Shown one piece after another: positions 25,583-38,745 of a DNA stretch of 64,000 nucleotides (its first letter is position 1; each line of letters starts with the position of its first letter). The position numbers and the translations under genes are program-made. The DNA is from Effrenium voratum. Taxonomy: Eukaryota; Sar; Dinophyceae; Suessiales; Symbiodiniaceae. The DNA is taken from assembly GCA_963377175.1 (NCBI GenBank), contig CAUJNA010001602.1:847036-911035 (forward strand), written 5' to 3'. The notes below the pieces were generated by a model. That model was not told the origin of the DNA. It worked only from the letters and a program-made list of their open reading frames with translations, and made no database searches.

Positions 25583-25675
25583 GGAGGGTACCCCTATTCT
25601 GTGGTCCCAAAGGAAAACCAAACGGAGCACCATTTTAGGGGTCCCCAAAAAACGGACACACCCACATGGCCCAAC
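25583..25675 (-). repeat. dispersed intronic repeat, family 2 (introner-like)
   Basis: Read on minus it contains CATGTGGGTGTGTCCG, TTGGGGACCCCTAAAATGG and TTTGGTTTTCCTTTGGG. The blocks match those at 52068-52170 in order and spacing, and 4918-4990 more loosely. It begins about 25 bases inside the intron downstream of the 25700-25771 exon. Confidence 0.55.
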
Positions 25676-25699
25676 CTTTTCACCCACTGGAGCGCCGAC

Positions 25700-25771
25700 C
25701 TGCAAGCTGCAAATGGAAGACTCGGTGTTCTCCCCGCACTCGCCAGTGCCGTCCGGCATCTGCGAGATTTC
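25700..25771 (-). CDS. candidate internal coding exon, 24 codons
   Basis: The minus strand reads EISQMPDGTGECGENTESS, then ICSLQ. It is bounded by CACTCACAG|GAAATC and TTGCAG|GTCGGC, both canonical. Length is a multiple of three and third positions are mostly G or C. Two Cys residues suggest a small extracellular or disulphide segment, but no family is recognised. Confidence 0.5.
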
Positions 25772-26084
25772 CTGTGAGTGAAAGCAAAAACCGCCAGAGT
25801 GACACATGGTGGGTACTGCACCCGTTGGAAGGCTCCTTAGGGGAAATCAGCAAGCCGCCAGTTTCCGGGTTCCATGGTTGGAATGCACCTGGCCAGGCCC
25901 TGTGTCCTGGATCGTCACCACATCATAGCCTCGGCCATCCGGACACCGACTTCTGGGCCGTACGGCTTTATGGGGGCACGCGTCATATGCGACCCCGAAG
26001 CCGTCCCAGCTGTCCCCTGCGTCTTAAAGCTTGCGAGAGGCCCACATGGCACCAATTCATTGCGTCCACTCGGACCCATCCACA

Positions 26085-26222
26085 TGGCGCCACATGATTA
26101 CCTCCACCGCTCAGGGGACACCTGCTCGACCACATCCACACGACACCAAGTGAGTACGTCTCATGCCCGCTCGACCCGATCCACATGGCACCAAGTGACT
26201 ACGTCCACCGACGCGGGTAAAA
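26085..26222. repeat. degenerate short tandem repeat
   Basis: Imperfect copies of a unit of about 50-60 bases contain CGACC.ATCCACATGGC and CACCAAGTGA.TACGTC. Copies begin near 26085, 26125 and 26175. Similarity is loose. Confidence 0.4.
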
Positions 26223-26416
26223 CCTAGCAAAACATGCACCACTTGCTGCGTCATCTGCAACCCTACACTTCCAGATTTCTAGGGTTGACGGTCACAGACG
26301 ACACGAAACGCTTAGGATGTTTCAGGGTCACAAATAAGGCGTGTGCCCTTTAAGGGAGGCTTTATAGCTTTTTTTGTCTGACGCTTACCAGCGTTGACAC
26401 ATACCGCAGAACCTAC

Positions 26417-26547
26417 GGGCCATAAAACTTCTGGGCGCTGCTCAATTCGCATGCGGCAGAGTCTCGGACGATGACCGCGGCCAGCGCATCCAAAACGGCA
26501 GATTTGGAGGCTTTGCTCTCGCCGTAGTTTTGAATGTTGAAGGTTGC
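26417..26547 (-). CDS. candidate coding exon, unknown protein
   Basis: The minus strand reads TFNIQNYGESKASKSAVLD, then ALAAVIVRDSAACELSSAQ and KFYG. It is bounded by TCTCTGAG|GCAACC and GGCCC|GTAGGT; if the donor is not used, the frame ends in TAG at 26413. It has a natural amino-acid mix and no start codon, as expected of an internal exon. I do not recognise the domain. Confidence 0.5.
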
Positions 26548-29500
26548 CTCAGAGATTTGGTGGGAACCCACGTTTGAAGCGGGGCCCTGTTTCCAGCAAT
26601 TCGCAACTCATAGCCAGAACAGATCAAAGGCGAGATGCACAATAGACCCTTCAACTTCACCGGGGGTCAACCCGCCCAAGGTGTCATCTCCAGCCTCAAC
26701 GTGGCCAGTGTCAAGGCGGTGCTCACATCCAACGCCCAATCCAAACCGTTCCTCTGCAGAAGGTGGCTGTCTTTGTAGGCATCACTGGGCACATCACTGG
26801 GGACCCAAACGATTTCTGCTTCGGCTTCCGTCCCAATCAAACCGCTCGTCTCCAAAGAGGCCGATAGAGCTGGAATCCATGCAGGAACTGAGGGAAAAGC
26901 CAAAGGCCAGGCACCCTCACAAAGGTCCAGGAACCAGCTCCTTTGCCATGATCCAAAAATGTAGCCATGCTCCCAAATGGATGTGGGTAATGTTTCTGAT
27001 TGAGGCCCTGTCACATGACATCACCCGAGTTCGCCTGGACGCAATCGTACGAGGGAAAACCCTCCAGAGAAGGAAGTTGCAAGGTGCGCCCTTCGGACTG
27101 TTACAAGCTGAATGCGGCTGGTGACTTACCCCCCCCCCTTTCCTCGATTCCAAGAAGCCAGCAAAGTGTAAGCGAATCTACAAAAAGGTTTACAACATCC
27201 ACTTCTCACCCAGGTATCTGGTGGTGTTTGATCTATCCTAACTGGGACATTGGACGCAGAGCTTCCTGCTGGTTTCCTCACCAACGTAGCTTGGTCTTTG
27301 AATGCCTGCGAAGACTTGAGCTTCGGTGAAGAAACAACAAGCAACCAAATTGTTCCTCCCAAACTAAGCTGGAACCCCACACGGGGCCCCTAAAAGGTTG
27401 ATTTCTCCAATGGTGTGTTTTTCTTCGGAGGGTCCATGTCAAGTCAGGGCCTCCTTTTCCAAAGCCCTCACCCGATTCACTCGCAAGGCTTCATGGGAAG
27501 ATGGCCAACATCCTTCGCCCCTCCTCTTCCCCTGCCGCATCAATTTCTCTTCATCCGCGCCGCCAAGAAGACGCCGTCGCATGCTGGCGCCTCCAGGCCC
27601 AGAATTCAGGTTCCCCAAAGGAGACGCTGCCCCCGCGGAGAAAACAAAACGGTGCGCCACAGCCGTGGATGATCAAAGTGGCCATCTCAATGATATGGTC
27701 TATGCAAACGTGGGTGAGATGGCTCAATAGACCTTTGCACAAATGAAGTGGTGGCATTTTGAGCCCGTCTCACCGTATTCAAGCTGAAACGTCTACAGCT
27801 CACAGTTTGCAAAGCACCAATGAACGAAACATGTCTAAAACATCATACCTGGCTTTTTCACCCGTATTGGCACGCACAGCCAACTTGTTCGGTCAGTGGC
27901 ACATGCACCCGTCTGTAAATCCATATGGTTCCAGCAACAGGCAGAAAAATGCCGTAGACAGCTGTATCACCACATGTTCGGTTGAAGTCTCAATTACAAC
28001 GCGTAGAGACCATCCGCTATTTCTACTTCCCGGACTTCCTTGTATGTGCCACATAGATCTTCTCACAGAACAAGAAAGGCCTTCACATACTGGCGAAAGT
28101 TGCAACACTCATGAGTCAAGCTGACACTCAAACTGGCAGTTGGATGCCTTGATGCATTCTCTTGCATGCCTCGGATTGTGACGCTCCCAAACGTCCCCAT
28201 GACATCCTCCCCAGCCTCTGTGATGATCTGCTGGCTTGCTGCAAGCTGCAAAAGCAAGCCCAGACCGATCATCAGGCAGCTTTCAAATTTTGATTAAAAG
28301 CCCAACGGAAGATGCTCACGAGAGGTATGGTGGCTGGACCCAGCGCGGAGTTTGGGCTTGGATTAGGACCGCGGACTATCCCTAAATACACAACCTTACT
28401 TTTCGGAAGGCCCAGGTCAGGGGCTAACCGGGTTGAGTGGTGGGGCTGAGTGAGGTGAATTGGTGTCAAGTGGCGCTTTGCAAGGGAAGGGCGATGTTTG
28501 CAGAAGCCATGCGCAGCTCTTTGACTTTGTATCTTTGGGGCGGTGTTATTCTCTGTTCGAGGTAGATCCGCACGGATCTGGCCACTTGGGCCTGCAACTG
28601 TTTCCGCAAAACGCAGCGGTGCCCGAGCTTCGATGCGAGTCCAGCCTTGCTAGTCCAGCGATGCACCACAACGGAGTAATGGAGAACCCGAAGCGGCCCT
28701 CAAGAAACCGACGAAAAGATGTGCTTGTTTGAGGACACCAAACGATTTCATGACGACTTTTGATGGCATCATGCAGCCCAAGCAGTTCAACACTGTTGGC
28801 CGCAACATCGAGCACGGTCGTGACTCCTCAAAGGGAAACAGGGTCGCTCCATGAAAAAGCGCGCCGAAATGACGCGTTTCTTTCATCCAAGCGGCCCGAA
28901 GTTTTGTTCGGTCCCCAAACACGCTTCGATTCCAAGGCATGTGCACTGACTCAGAGTTGATTCGTAAGAAAACCACGGGATCCCTGAACAGCACGACCCC
29001 CCCTGACCCCATGAACCCCATGAACCCCGGCCTGGGCTCTCAAAGCCTGCCTGACAGACCGGATCCCGGGCGCAAGTCAATTGGCCCCCTATTTGGAACC
29101 TCGCGAGTCATTGAGAGTTCTTCGACCAAACATGTTCGATTTGAAGGGCCCTTCAAATGTTGACCATCGACATGATTGGACAAACGACCCGATACCTAAA
29201 CCACGTGCTGTCTTCGCACACGACCAGACCGCAAGTCATGGACTTGTCAAGCTGGGCTCACGGCAGATCCCTCAATTCTCGCAATCTCTTGACGCGCAAC
29301 GTGCCGTGCTTGACTCCAGGTCTGAGCAAAAACTCGCTTACCCTTGTAAAGTGTACATTGAAACCAAACATGTTGTTTTTCGAACAAAAAATGAAACAGT
29401 GTTTGACCGGGGCAAAGGTGTCGACAGGCTTGAGCCAGTTCGTTGTGATTGGACCAGACCTTTCTTGTATTGGTCTGCTTCTTTCGAATCAACTGCTTCA

Positions 29501-32500
29501 CGCGCTGCTCCGCGGCGCCTGTCCGCGCCGCTCGGCCATCCTGACAGAAGCAACGGAAATTGTTTGTGACTTCCACCCGCTTGAGGCTCAAATGAAAGCC
29601 TTCTTGCTGGGTGCACAACAACCCTCTGCGCCAAGCAAGTTCGTCCCAGTCATTGCATCTCGCATGGTCTCTTGCTGGGTTTTTTGCTACCCTCACAAAA
29701 CCAAAGGACCCCCCAAAAGGACAGGTTCTGATAAAATTATTGGAAGGGTCAGACCTGCTGAGTTGACTGGCCAGGAAGGCTCTAAACCCCACTGGGCCAC
29801 CAAAAGGGACAGCCACCAGAACTCAACCCTCGCTTCATGGTTCGAGCTTACATGTGCCCCGTTCAAAGTTCAATCAGAAACAGGCCCAAACAGTTCGGTG
29901 TTTCTCTGGACAACTTCCCGCAGTGATCAATGAAAAGTGTCAGAATGGAGAGGGGGGTCCTTTTCGGTTATGGCAAAGGCCAGAAGAAAACTGTCGCCAT
30001 GCTGGCTGCAACCGGCAAAACCATCACATGTTCGCATCCCTCATGTACATCTCACCATATGGAATGACAAAGCTCCATCTCAAATATGTTGTGAAGCCAT
30101 GCCCACAGGCTCAAGGTTGAGGGCAAAGCATGCAATCCTTCCATGTTCGTTTCGGGCAGCGCTAATGCTACTTATATGTTTACCAGCCACAACCATTTCC
30201 TCTTTGAGACCAACTGGGGCAAAACAACCCAAAGCAAACGGAACCTGTCCATTTGAAACAAGTCAGGTCCAACACAAGTCACACCAGCAAAATGATCTGT
30301 GCTTGGAAAGCCTCCCCCCTCTCCCCGTTGCCCTCGAACCTCGCCCTCAGGTCTATGGGCGCCTGAAGTGCAGACGAGATGTGTCCCAAAAAAAGGTGCA
30401 GCAATGGGTGCGAAAGCCCCTGAGCAACTGAAAGAAGGGGCCATCCCTTGGATGTGCAAAGGGAAACCAATAGGTTGCAACCCATTTGAGCAAATGGGTT
30501 GAAGCTTGGCTATGGCTTTGTGAGAAGTGTCGCCATGAATTCCGGTTGCCCATCCAACGGGGACCTAATGGGCTGGAAGGGATGATATGGGGAGACGACT
30601 GAGATCCGTTCTCGAACCTGCATCGAACCTTGCCACTAGAAAAAACCATCTATCAATGGAGGGACAAGAGGTCCCATCCGAGAAAACCACCACATCTGGC
30701 CATGAATTCTAGTGGGGAGCCCGGTTGGACATAGATCCCCGAAGGTAGACTTCAGGTGAAAGCGCATCCCCAATGTCCACCAACAGGTTCCAACCAGTTT
30801 GACGTCATACCAACTTCTAGCAAGGAACCAGGTGCTTACCAGGCCCTTGAACACCCAATTATCCTGCTTGTCTGGCTGACCGGATGAGCGAGAGAAGCAG
30901 CCATTTTCTGAAAATCACATGGTGCATGCGGGGTTGCAAAATGGGTTGGAACCTGCAAATGGCTAGGTTTCCTTTCGCTTCTTCAAAGCAACTCCAACAT
31001 GCGAATCCTCGAAACAAATGCCATGCACTGCTCCCACCTGCTCAATCAGCACGGGCACTTGTGGCGCTTGCGCTTCCTGGCAGTGTGCCGTGCAGCAAAG
31101 CATATCATGTCCAGTACCTCAGGATGTAGCCTGGAAACAAGCTTGTGCAGTACAAACACACATCGTTTGATTGAAATACAAGTACATGAACGGACAGAAA
31201 CAAAGATGCCAAAATACCACCAACTTGCCCCTGGAGACTGAAGAGCAGTAAAGTATTGTTGACCCCCAGATATTCATCAGGAGACTGTCCTGCAAGGCCA
31301 CTTCCAGCGCCTGCCTGGCTTCCATCCTGGCATGCGGGCCCACGCAATCTCACTTACGAGCTTTCCTTGGGACGATTGCTCCCATGAGTGACACACATGT
31401 TTTTTTGGCCAAAGGGTTGGGGTTCAAGGCCCGGCTTTTTGTTTCAACAACTTCCTTTTGATTCTCCTTCACAGGCGCTTGGACCTGAGGCAGGGTTGCA
31501 AAACTGCTGGCCCAGCAAAACACACAGCTCGTCGAGCCCTGGACTGGCCGGCTGGCCCTGACCCCATATTTCACTTGAGTGGAATCCCCCGCAAGAGGTG
31601 CCAGGTCGATGTGGTAAGGGTTTAGAGTGAGAAGAAGGTTGGGCTAGGTTGCAGGATTTGCCTTGGGTCGCTTCAAAATCAGTTCAGGGTGGGTTCAGCG
31701 TGTGCTTAGGCTGGGTTCAGTGGTTTAGGGCAAGGTTGATGTTCATTCAGGGTTGTTGTGCGTCTGTTTTGGTGTTGCGTCGAGCTTGGGTGGTGTTGGA
31801 GTTGGCTTAGCCTTGGCTTGCTTGGCTAAGGTCAATTGATTGAAAGGTCTAGTTGGTATCAAACAAGCGACTTCAAGAATTCTTGCGGAGGCCTCTTATT
31901 GACCGGAAACACATCTATTCTGGAGTGAAATTCAGTTTCTAGAAATCTTTTGGGAGCTCGGATTTTCTGGAAACACATTGAATCTGAAAAAGATGCGCGA
32001 GTTCCGATAGTTTGTCTTTAAAGCAACAACATTGGGTTTGAACGAGAATGAAACGCAACTGCCGGCACGCTGCTCGCCGCACCTCTGCTTCTGTTCAGGA
32101 CCTGAGGCTGGCTTTCGACCAATCCACAGACTGGGCTGTTCAAAGCTGAGACGCTAGTTTGGATCATCCGCATAGGTCGTCACATGGGAAACCTCTTTGC
32201 TGGCGTTGAAGGGACATCAAATCGTGACTAGGTAGCTTTGAAGGCCCCTCACTTGGAAAGTGAGGGAGGAATACGCCAACATTTCTCTGCACTTCAAGCC
32301 ACCAGTCCCCACAAATAAAGGCAAAATGAAAATTGCAATTTTGGAACAATTGAAAACCCCTCCTCCCAACCTGAAAAGCAAATTCACATGAGTGTTCCTT
32401 CTACTGATTCATCAACATGTTCCCAAGACAGAAGCAAAAAAGAGGCGCGGGCTTTCGGGGAGATCAAAAACGCCATTTGGCATGCGGGGTGCCTGACTCC

Positions 32501-33049
32501 CAGTGCCGGACTCGCCACAAAAATCCGCCGCAATAACTGTTCCTTTTTCCTTTACCAGCTCAAGAAACAACAAGGACATAGAGCAATATCTTGACATCTC
32601 TTGAAATATGTATATGCTCGCCCCCGGCCCCCCTGATCCACGCTTGGGGCTGCAACATCTGCACCGAAAGGGAAATCCAATTTAAACTCTACTTGGATTA
32701 GTTAAATTCAATTTAAAGTCGATCGGGGTCAAACAAAAATCACCTTGGGAAAGGGAAATCCTCTATAAAGTTTGAAAAAACAAATGTGATTAACATCAGC
32801 AACTGCAAACATGTCTAATACCCTTCACCCCCCAAATTGTTGTCCACTCACCATCTTTTGCCTCTTGCAACGCGAGCGCCAAATCTTCTGCAGTCCCTCT
32901 GGACTGGTGTGGGACGTCTCAGGCCCGGGGTGGAGACTCAGCTCAAGTTGTAGCTCTGGTCCATGGTTTGGGGAGAGGACTAGGATTTCTGCAAACACGT
33001 CCGCTGAGCGTCCGCTGAGCGCTTCAAAAATTTAAGCACACCCAGTCAA
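26548..33049. other. long stretch without firm genes
   Basis: Intron-like or intergenic DNA. A GC-rich patch at 29488-29550 is open on both strands (LLHALLRGACPRRSAILT on plus, DGRAARTGAAEQRVKQL on minus after TCTGTCAG) and may be an exon. A Lys/Arg-rich frame on minus at 27520-27660 is weaker. The 777-base frame 29157-29933 plus has no motif and an equally open minus strand. No RNA gene was found. Confidence 0.4.
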
Positions 33050-33470
33050 GTGCCCTTGCTCAGCTCTGACGCCTGCCAAACAGCATTGCTTGCACGCGCC
33101 TGCCAGATGGTAAGCGCGCCCGCCCATGACTGGACAAGCGCGTCAAACGGTAAGCGCGCCCGCTCAAGTGATTCCGCTCAGCACGCACACATGCTTGGCA
33201 ATCGGTGAGCAGGGCCAGGCAAGCACAGCACCGAACGCGCACACCCACAGCACAGCTGTTGAAGAGGGCCCGCCCAGCGCTGAACACATGCCTGCCAACT
33301 GGTAAGCGCTCCCAGTCACACATCTGCCCAGCACTGCACACACGCCTGCCAGATGGCAAGGACACCCACACATGCGCATGCTTGCCAAACCCCGCAGCAC
33401 TGCTGCAAGCCTGCCACACGCTAGCGCCCGCTCAACAAGCGGAAGCGTCCCTCTAACCAAAAGCCTAGCC
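33050..33470. repeat. degenerate minisatellite, CGCGCCTGCCA units
   Basis: Imperfect repeats contain GCCTGCCAGATGGTAAGCG, CGCCCGCTCA and CAGCACGCACAC, spaced about 45-60 bases. Copies lie near 33095, 33135, 33290, 33345 and 33405. Reading frames on both strands follow the repeat. Confidence 0.55.
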
Positions 33471-33739
33471 CTGGACGCTCATGACACTGTGTCCGAATGG
33501 CCGCTCACGAGCAAGCGCTTCAAAAAGCACAACTGCTGCCGCGATTTTCACTTGCTCTGGCACTTGCTCGGCCGGCCAGCGCGCGTGCCATTCTTCTTGC
33601 CAGCCGCCACGCTTCTTGACTCTGCCTGTTCTCAGACACACGTCACGGCGATCGCTTCGGCCAAGGACTGCTACGGAGGTCGCGCAAGGGCGCCCAGTGA
33701 CCGAGCCACATTTTCCTGGCTCGCACGTGCCACATCTAT

Positions 33740-34350
33740 TTAGAACTTGGCCTGCTTGGCTTGCTCCATGACAAGGCTGACATGTTCTTGGCTCTCCGTG
33801 CTCTGCCAGAGGACTGTCGCAAAAGTTGCGGCTTCGATGAATCAGGAAGCTGTTTTCAAGTCAGGAATTTCTTGCTTCGTAGCGATCATGCTACTCTCGA
33901 CAAGCGCCATGCAAGCAGAGGGCAGTGCTTTCCAGGTTGGTGAGGGACTCAAAGTGCCCTACACCAGCATCAAAAAATTTGAACGCGGGTGACATTGCGC
34001 ATATTCTGAAACAACAAGCTGCGAAAGCGTCGAGGGCAAATGAAGCACAAGCAGAGATCCTGAGCCTAGCAAACACCTACGCTGCCCGCGCGCGCGCCCG
34101 CGCGAAGCTTCTGGGCAAGCTTTTCGCCACGCACCTTGCAACCCCATAGCCTGGTGTTCTGGACTTGTGGAAACACACATCGCCAAAGCTCTGGCTCTGG
34201 AATTGCTTCTTGTCTGGCAGCGGCAAGACACACTTCTCGTGGATCTTCTGCGTGACTTGCTGCAGTTTGAAGGTCTGGTTCTGGCGCAGCACAGCTGCTG
34301 CGTCGAGGGGCTGCCAACTCTATCCCACGAGCCAAGGCGTTCGACTCACG
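33740..34350 (+). CDS. possible coding region, unknown
   Basis: Several plus-strand stretches read as protein: DMFLALRALPEDCRKSCG near 33780, NAGDIAHILKQQAAKAS near 33985 followed by RANEAQAEILSLANTY, and HIAKALALELLLVW near 34173. They lie in different frames with no clear splice sites, and the minus strand is also open over 34066-34366. This may be a broken or intron-containing gene. The function is unknown. Confidence 0.25.
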
Positions 34351-34367
34351 GAGACAACCTTGTCTTT

Positions 34368-34522
34368 GAGTGTGAGTGAGTGAGTGAGTGAGTGAGTGAG
34401 TGAGTGAGTGAGTGAGTGAGTGAGTGTGAGTGAGTGAGTGAGTGAGTGAGTGAGTGAGTGAGTGAGTGAGTGAGTGAGTGAGTGAGTGAGTGAGTGAGTG
34501 AGTGAGTGAGTGAGTGAGTGAG

Positions 34523-34606
<84 letters not shown>

Positions 34607-34666
34607 TGAGTGAGTGAGTGAGTGAGTGAGTGAGTGAGTGAGTGAGTGAGTGAGTGAGTCAGTGAG
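34368..34666. repeat. (TGAG)n-(TGCG)n-(TGAG)n compound microsatellite
   Basis: A TGAG tetranucleotide run encloses a pure TGCG block at 34524-34608 and then returns to TGAG. The A/C difference in one position of the unit suggests a variant unit that expanded inside the original array. Confidence 0.97.
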
Positions 34667-36499
34667 GCGGGCGCGGCGGGTGCGGAGAATGTGGGGAACA
34701 AAAAAATACATTTGAGCATTCATAGAAGCCCAACTGAATTATTTTCTTGTTGAACTTTACATGATTTCCACTTGAGTTCCAATTCGAATTGATATTCTGG
34801 TTTGATTCCAATTCAAAGTCCAATAAAGACTGTCCCGTATCACTTCTATTGAAGTTCCAGCTAAAACCAAAAATACACATGTGGTCAGAGCAAGCGCGAC
34901 GCCAACCCGGGTCTATAGATATAAAAATAACAAATAGACGGAAAAGACATCGAAGCAAGCGCGTGCTGACAAACGCCGTGTCACAAATTCGCGCGTGTGT
35001 GTGTGTGTGCGTAGATATAGGTACACACAGCTATATAGTTTTTAGATATATATATATATGTAAAAATATATCTATATTCGTATATACATATATGCCTATA
35101 TTTGTTTCTGCGTTTACTCGTTTCAATCAAGATAATTTCTCCCGAGCTCCCGATCTGACTTCGCATCCCTGACCTAGTTTCTGTGGATAAGTCTTTGATC
35201 AGGTTTGCGGAAGACAGGGCGAAGGAAACGACATTCCGATTGGACAGCTTCGAAAACAAGTCTGCGTTGTGGGTCAAAACATCTGTCGCGAACCTGTGTT
35301 CCCAATATCGCCCCGCCTCCACCTGCAGGCAAACGGCAGTCAATGCGTCCGCGCCGGCACAGCCCACACTCAAGGAGCCGTTCCATCAACGCTCTTCCGC
35401 CCAGCACGCACGTGCAAGTCAGCCTTGCCTTCAGCCAACCACGGCGAACATCTGTCAGGCACAGCCTGGCTGACCGACACTTTGCCACCAGGGAAGAGTC
35501 AAAAGCGCGCGGCGCCAACAGGCTGCAGCGCTGCAAAAATGGCACATGGCACGCTTTCATGCTAGCCCATGCGCTGCTGCGGGAGGACTGGCAGCAAACA
35601 AGGGTGGTTGGGCCAGCCTTTTCCCAGCACAGCTGACAACCCAGTAGGACGCAGCTGCCAAACGGCCTGCTCCCTTGCACGCCGGACTGGCTGCCGCAAG
35701 GCTGGCGTGGCTCTGGAGGACCGAAACAAATTCTTAGCCTCGACCTCCAAATCTCATCAATCTGGAAAAGATCATCTGCCGAGGTTTTAAAGGGTTCGTT
35801 GCGTCGTGCGATTTTGCCACACCCGGAGCCTCACCGCACAGCCGTCTAAGCCACCCCAGCCGTTCACATAGTAACAGCAGAACAGCCTCTTCTCCTTGCG
35901 CTTCAAAAACGGGAAGCGCGTTGAAGATCTCCGCCGCAGCCCCGGCTGACGGCTGAGCCCTCCCGGCGACGTGGTCGTAATCGTCGGGGTTTGATAGGCA
36001 AATTTCGTCTCCAGGGGCAGGCCCGCGCGCGCCTCCAAGGCTCCGGGCTGAATTTTGAGGTTTGAGGCTTAAGGTTTTTTCTGGTTGGTTTCGGACTTAG
36101 GGTTGCGTGTTTTTACTGCTGGAGTTTTAGATTTTTACGTCACGCACACCAACAAGCTTCTATTTGCGGGCTATTTGCTTGCTAATAGCAAATTACTAGC
36201 GCGGAGAGCTATCTGTTATTTGGTTCTGTTAGCACGTTCGCACCGCAAAATTGGCCCACACAGTTTTAGCCTGCATACTGTGTAACACAGCCATGCAGCG
36301 AAGAGGAGTTTGAAAAGTCTGAAGGTATGCATGTTCGAAACATATACCACGCTGCTCTTCTGCACCCAAACTAACTTGTGTGTTTGGCCTTGGCCTTCCA
36401 TTTCGAATATAAACGAGCATTGCCTCCTGAAAATGAGGGATCTTTGGTGGCGAGGGTGGGCCACAGGAGGCTGACGGGTGCAGCCGGCGCATTGACAAA
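34667..36499. other. no firm gene; dinucleotide runs
   Basis: Contains a (TG)n run near 34996-35009 and a (TA)n run near 35046-35059. The minus strand of 35787-36038 is an open, Arg-rich frame (AGLPLETKFAYQTPTITT) but has no clear borders. The pair of frames at 35174-35680 is open on both strands without motif. Confidence 0.4.
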
Positions 36500-36540
36500 C
36501 CAGCTATTAGCTTGCTAATAGCTTGCTATCAGCAAGCTAA
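36500..36540. repeat. palindromic GCTATTAGCTTGCTAATAGC motif
   Basis: The near-perfect palindrome GCTATTAGCTTGCTAATAGC is followed by GCTATCAGCAAGC. A related stem, TTGCTTGCTAATAGCAA, lies at about 36176-36192. They could form short hairpins. The role is unknown. Confidence 0.6.
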
Positions 36541-36890
36541 CAGGGGGGGGGCACCCCCCCCTGTACACGGGGCGGGTGCGCAGTTTTTCTTCAACACAGC
36601 AAATGGAACTTTCTTGAATCGAGTAGAAATGGTTTTGGTGCCCGTGCGCTTGATTCTTCGCTTTTTGTGAAATATGAAAAGTCCAGTGAGACTGGGTTGG
36701 GCCCCCCAATGAAATGCGCTTCCTGTTGTTTAGGCCGGGCAAATTGAAAATCAAGCGAAGTGCTTCCCGTTTGACTACAGGTTTTCTCGCAAGCAACATT
36801 TTTCAAAGAGAGAGCGGTAAACGCAAAACCCCTGGCTCTGGGGCCGAGAGGGGGGCACCCCTTCACCCCTCGGGGGGGGCACCCCAAATA
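36541..36890. repeat. 350-bp segment bounded by GC-rich palindromes
   Basis: The left end reads CAGGGGGGGGGCACCCCCCC and the right part carries GGGGGGCACCCC twice, near 36850 and 36874. The boundary motifs are self-complementary. Read on minus, the segment starts just after the short reading frame that follows the spliced-leader relic, at TGGG|GTGCCC, and ends CTGTTAG. It could therefore be an intron or a small inserted element with palindromic ends. Confidence 0.45.
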
Positions 36891-36952
36891 ATTGTATGAG
36901 CTGCGGCATCCACCAACTCAAAGGAGTCCACGCTGGCTTCCAAGCGAGACAT
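36891..36952 (-). CDS. short 5' coding exon downstream of an SL relic
   Basis: An ATG at 36950-36952 on minus starts MSRLEASVDSFELVDAAAH, then TIIWG. It sits 57 bases downstream of the spliced-leader relic at 37010-37025. The frame meets TGA about six codons past 36891, unless the GT at TGGG|GTGCCC is used as a donor. It may be the first exon of a retroposed or ordinary gene. The rest of the gene is not identified, and the function is unknown. Confidence 0.35.
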
Positions 36953-37009
36953 GGTCGAGTGCAATTAGAAAGTAGAAAAGCTACAAGTTGTTCAATAGGC
37001 CCAAACAGA

Positions 37010-37025
37010 CTTGAGCCAAAATGGC
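37010..37025 (-). other. dinoflagellate spliced-leader relic
   Basis: The reverse complement reads GCCATTTTGGCTCAAG, identical to the last 16 bases of the dinoflagellate spliced leader. The bases before it, AATGCCGCTT, keep a CCG as in the leader's CCGTA. The leader is added by trans-splicing to mRNA. A genomic copy directly before an open frame is the accepted mark of a cDNA that was reinserted. Confidence 0.75.
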
Positions 37026-37143
37026 AAGCGGCATTTGGGCTCATTTTAGTGATTTATAAAATAGCACCGCTACGCTCTTCAATTGGAAACAGATTACATC
37101 ATGTTAAATTACATTGCATTAAATTACATTGCGTTACATTCAA

Positions 37144-37402
37144 TACATACATACATACATACATACATTACATTCGATTAGAGTAGATTACATTACATTA
37201 TTTTACATTACATTGCATGCATATACACACACACATACATACATACATACATACATACATACATACATACATACATACATACATACATACATACATACAT
37301 ACATACATACATACATACATACATACATACATACATACATACATACATTACATTACATTACATTACATTACATTACATTACATTACATTACATTACATTA
37401 CA

Positions 37403-37433
<31 letters not shown>

Positions 37434-37575
37434 CATACATACATACATACATACATACATACATACATACATACATACATACATACATACATACATACAT
37501 ACATACATACATACATACATACATACATACATACATACATACATACATACATACATACATACATACATACATACA

Positions 37576-37606
<31 letters not shown>

Positions 37607-38376
37607 CATACATACATACATACATACATACATACATACATACATACATACATACATACATACATACATACATACATACATACATACATACATACATACA
37701 TACATACATACATACATACATACATACATACATACATACATACATACATACATACATACATACATACATACATACATACATACATACATACATACATACA
37801 TACATACATACATACATACATACATACATACATACATACATACATACATACATACATACATACATACATACATACATACATACATACATACATACATACA
37901 TACATACATACATACATACATACATACATACATACATACATACATACATACATACATACATACATACATACATACATACATACATACATACATACATACA
38001 TACATACATACATACATACATACATACATACATACATACATACATACATACATACATACATACATACATACATACATACATACATACATACATACATACA
38101 TACATACATACATACATACATACATACATACATACATACATACATACATACATACATACATACATACATACATACATACATACATACATACATACATACA
38201 TACATACATACATACATACATACATACATACATACATACATACATACATACATACATACATACATACATACATACACATACATACATACATACATACATA
38301 CATACATACATACATACATACATACATACATACATACATACATACATACATACATACATTACATACATACATTACA

Positions 38377-38407
<31 letters not shown>

Positions 38408-38714
38408 CATACATACATACATACATACATACATACATACATACATACATACATACATACATACATACATACATACATACATACATACATACATACATAC
38501 ATACATACATACATACATACATACATACATACATACATACATACATACATACATACATACATACATACATACATACATACATACATACATACATACATAC
38601 ATACATACATACATACATACATACATACATACATACATACATACATACATACATACATACATACATACATACATACATACATACATTACATACATACATA
38701 CATACATACATACA

Positions 38715-38745
<31 letters not shown>

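Noticed and set aside
29157..29933. 258-codon plus-strand frame
   Set aside because: The opposite strand is equally open, no motif or codon bias is seen, and it contains fragments resembling the dispersed repeats.
34066..34719. 217-codon minus-strand frame with THSL repeats
   Set aside because: Half of it is the TGAG/TGCG microsatellite; the unique part has no recognisable domain.
35174..35680. Overlapping open frames on both strands
   Set aside because: Neither frame has a motif, splice context or convincing third-position bias.
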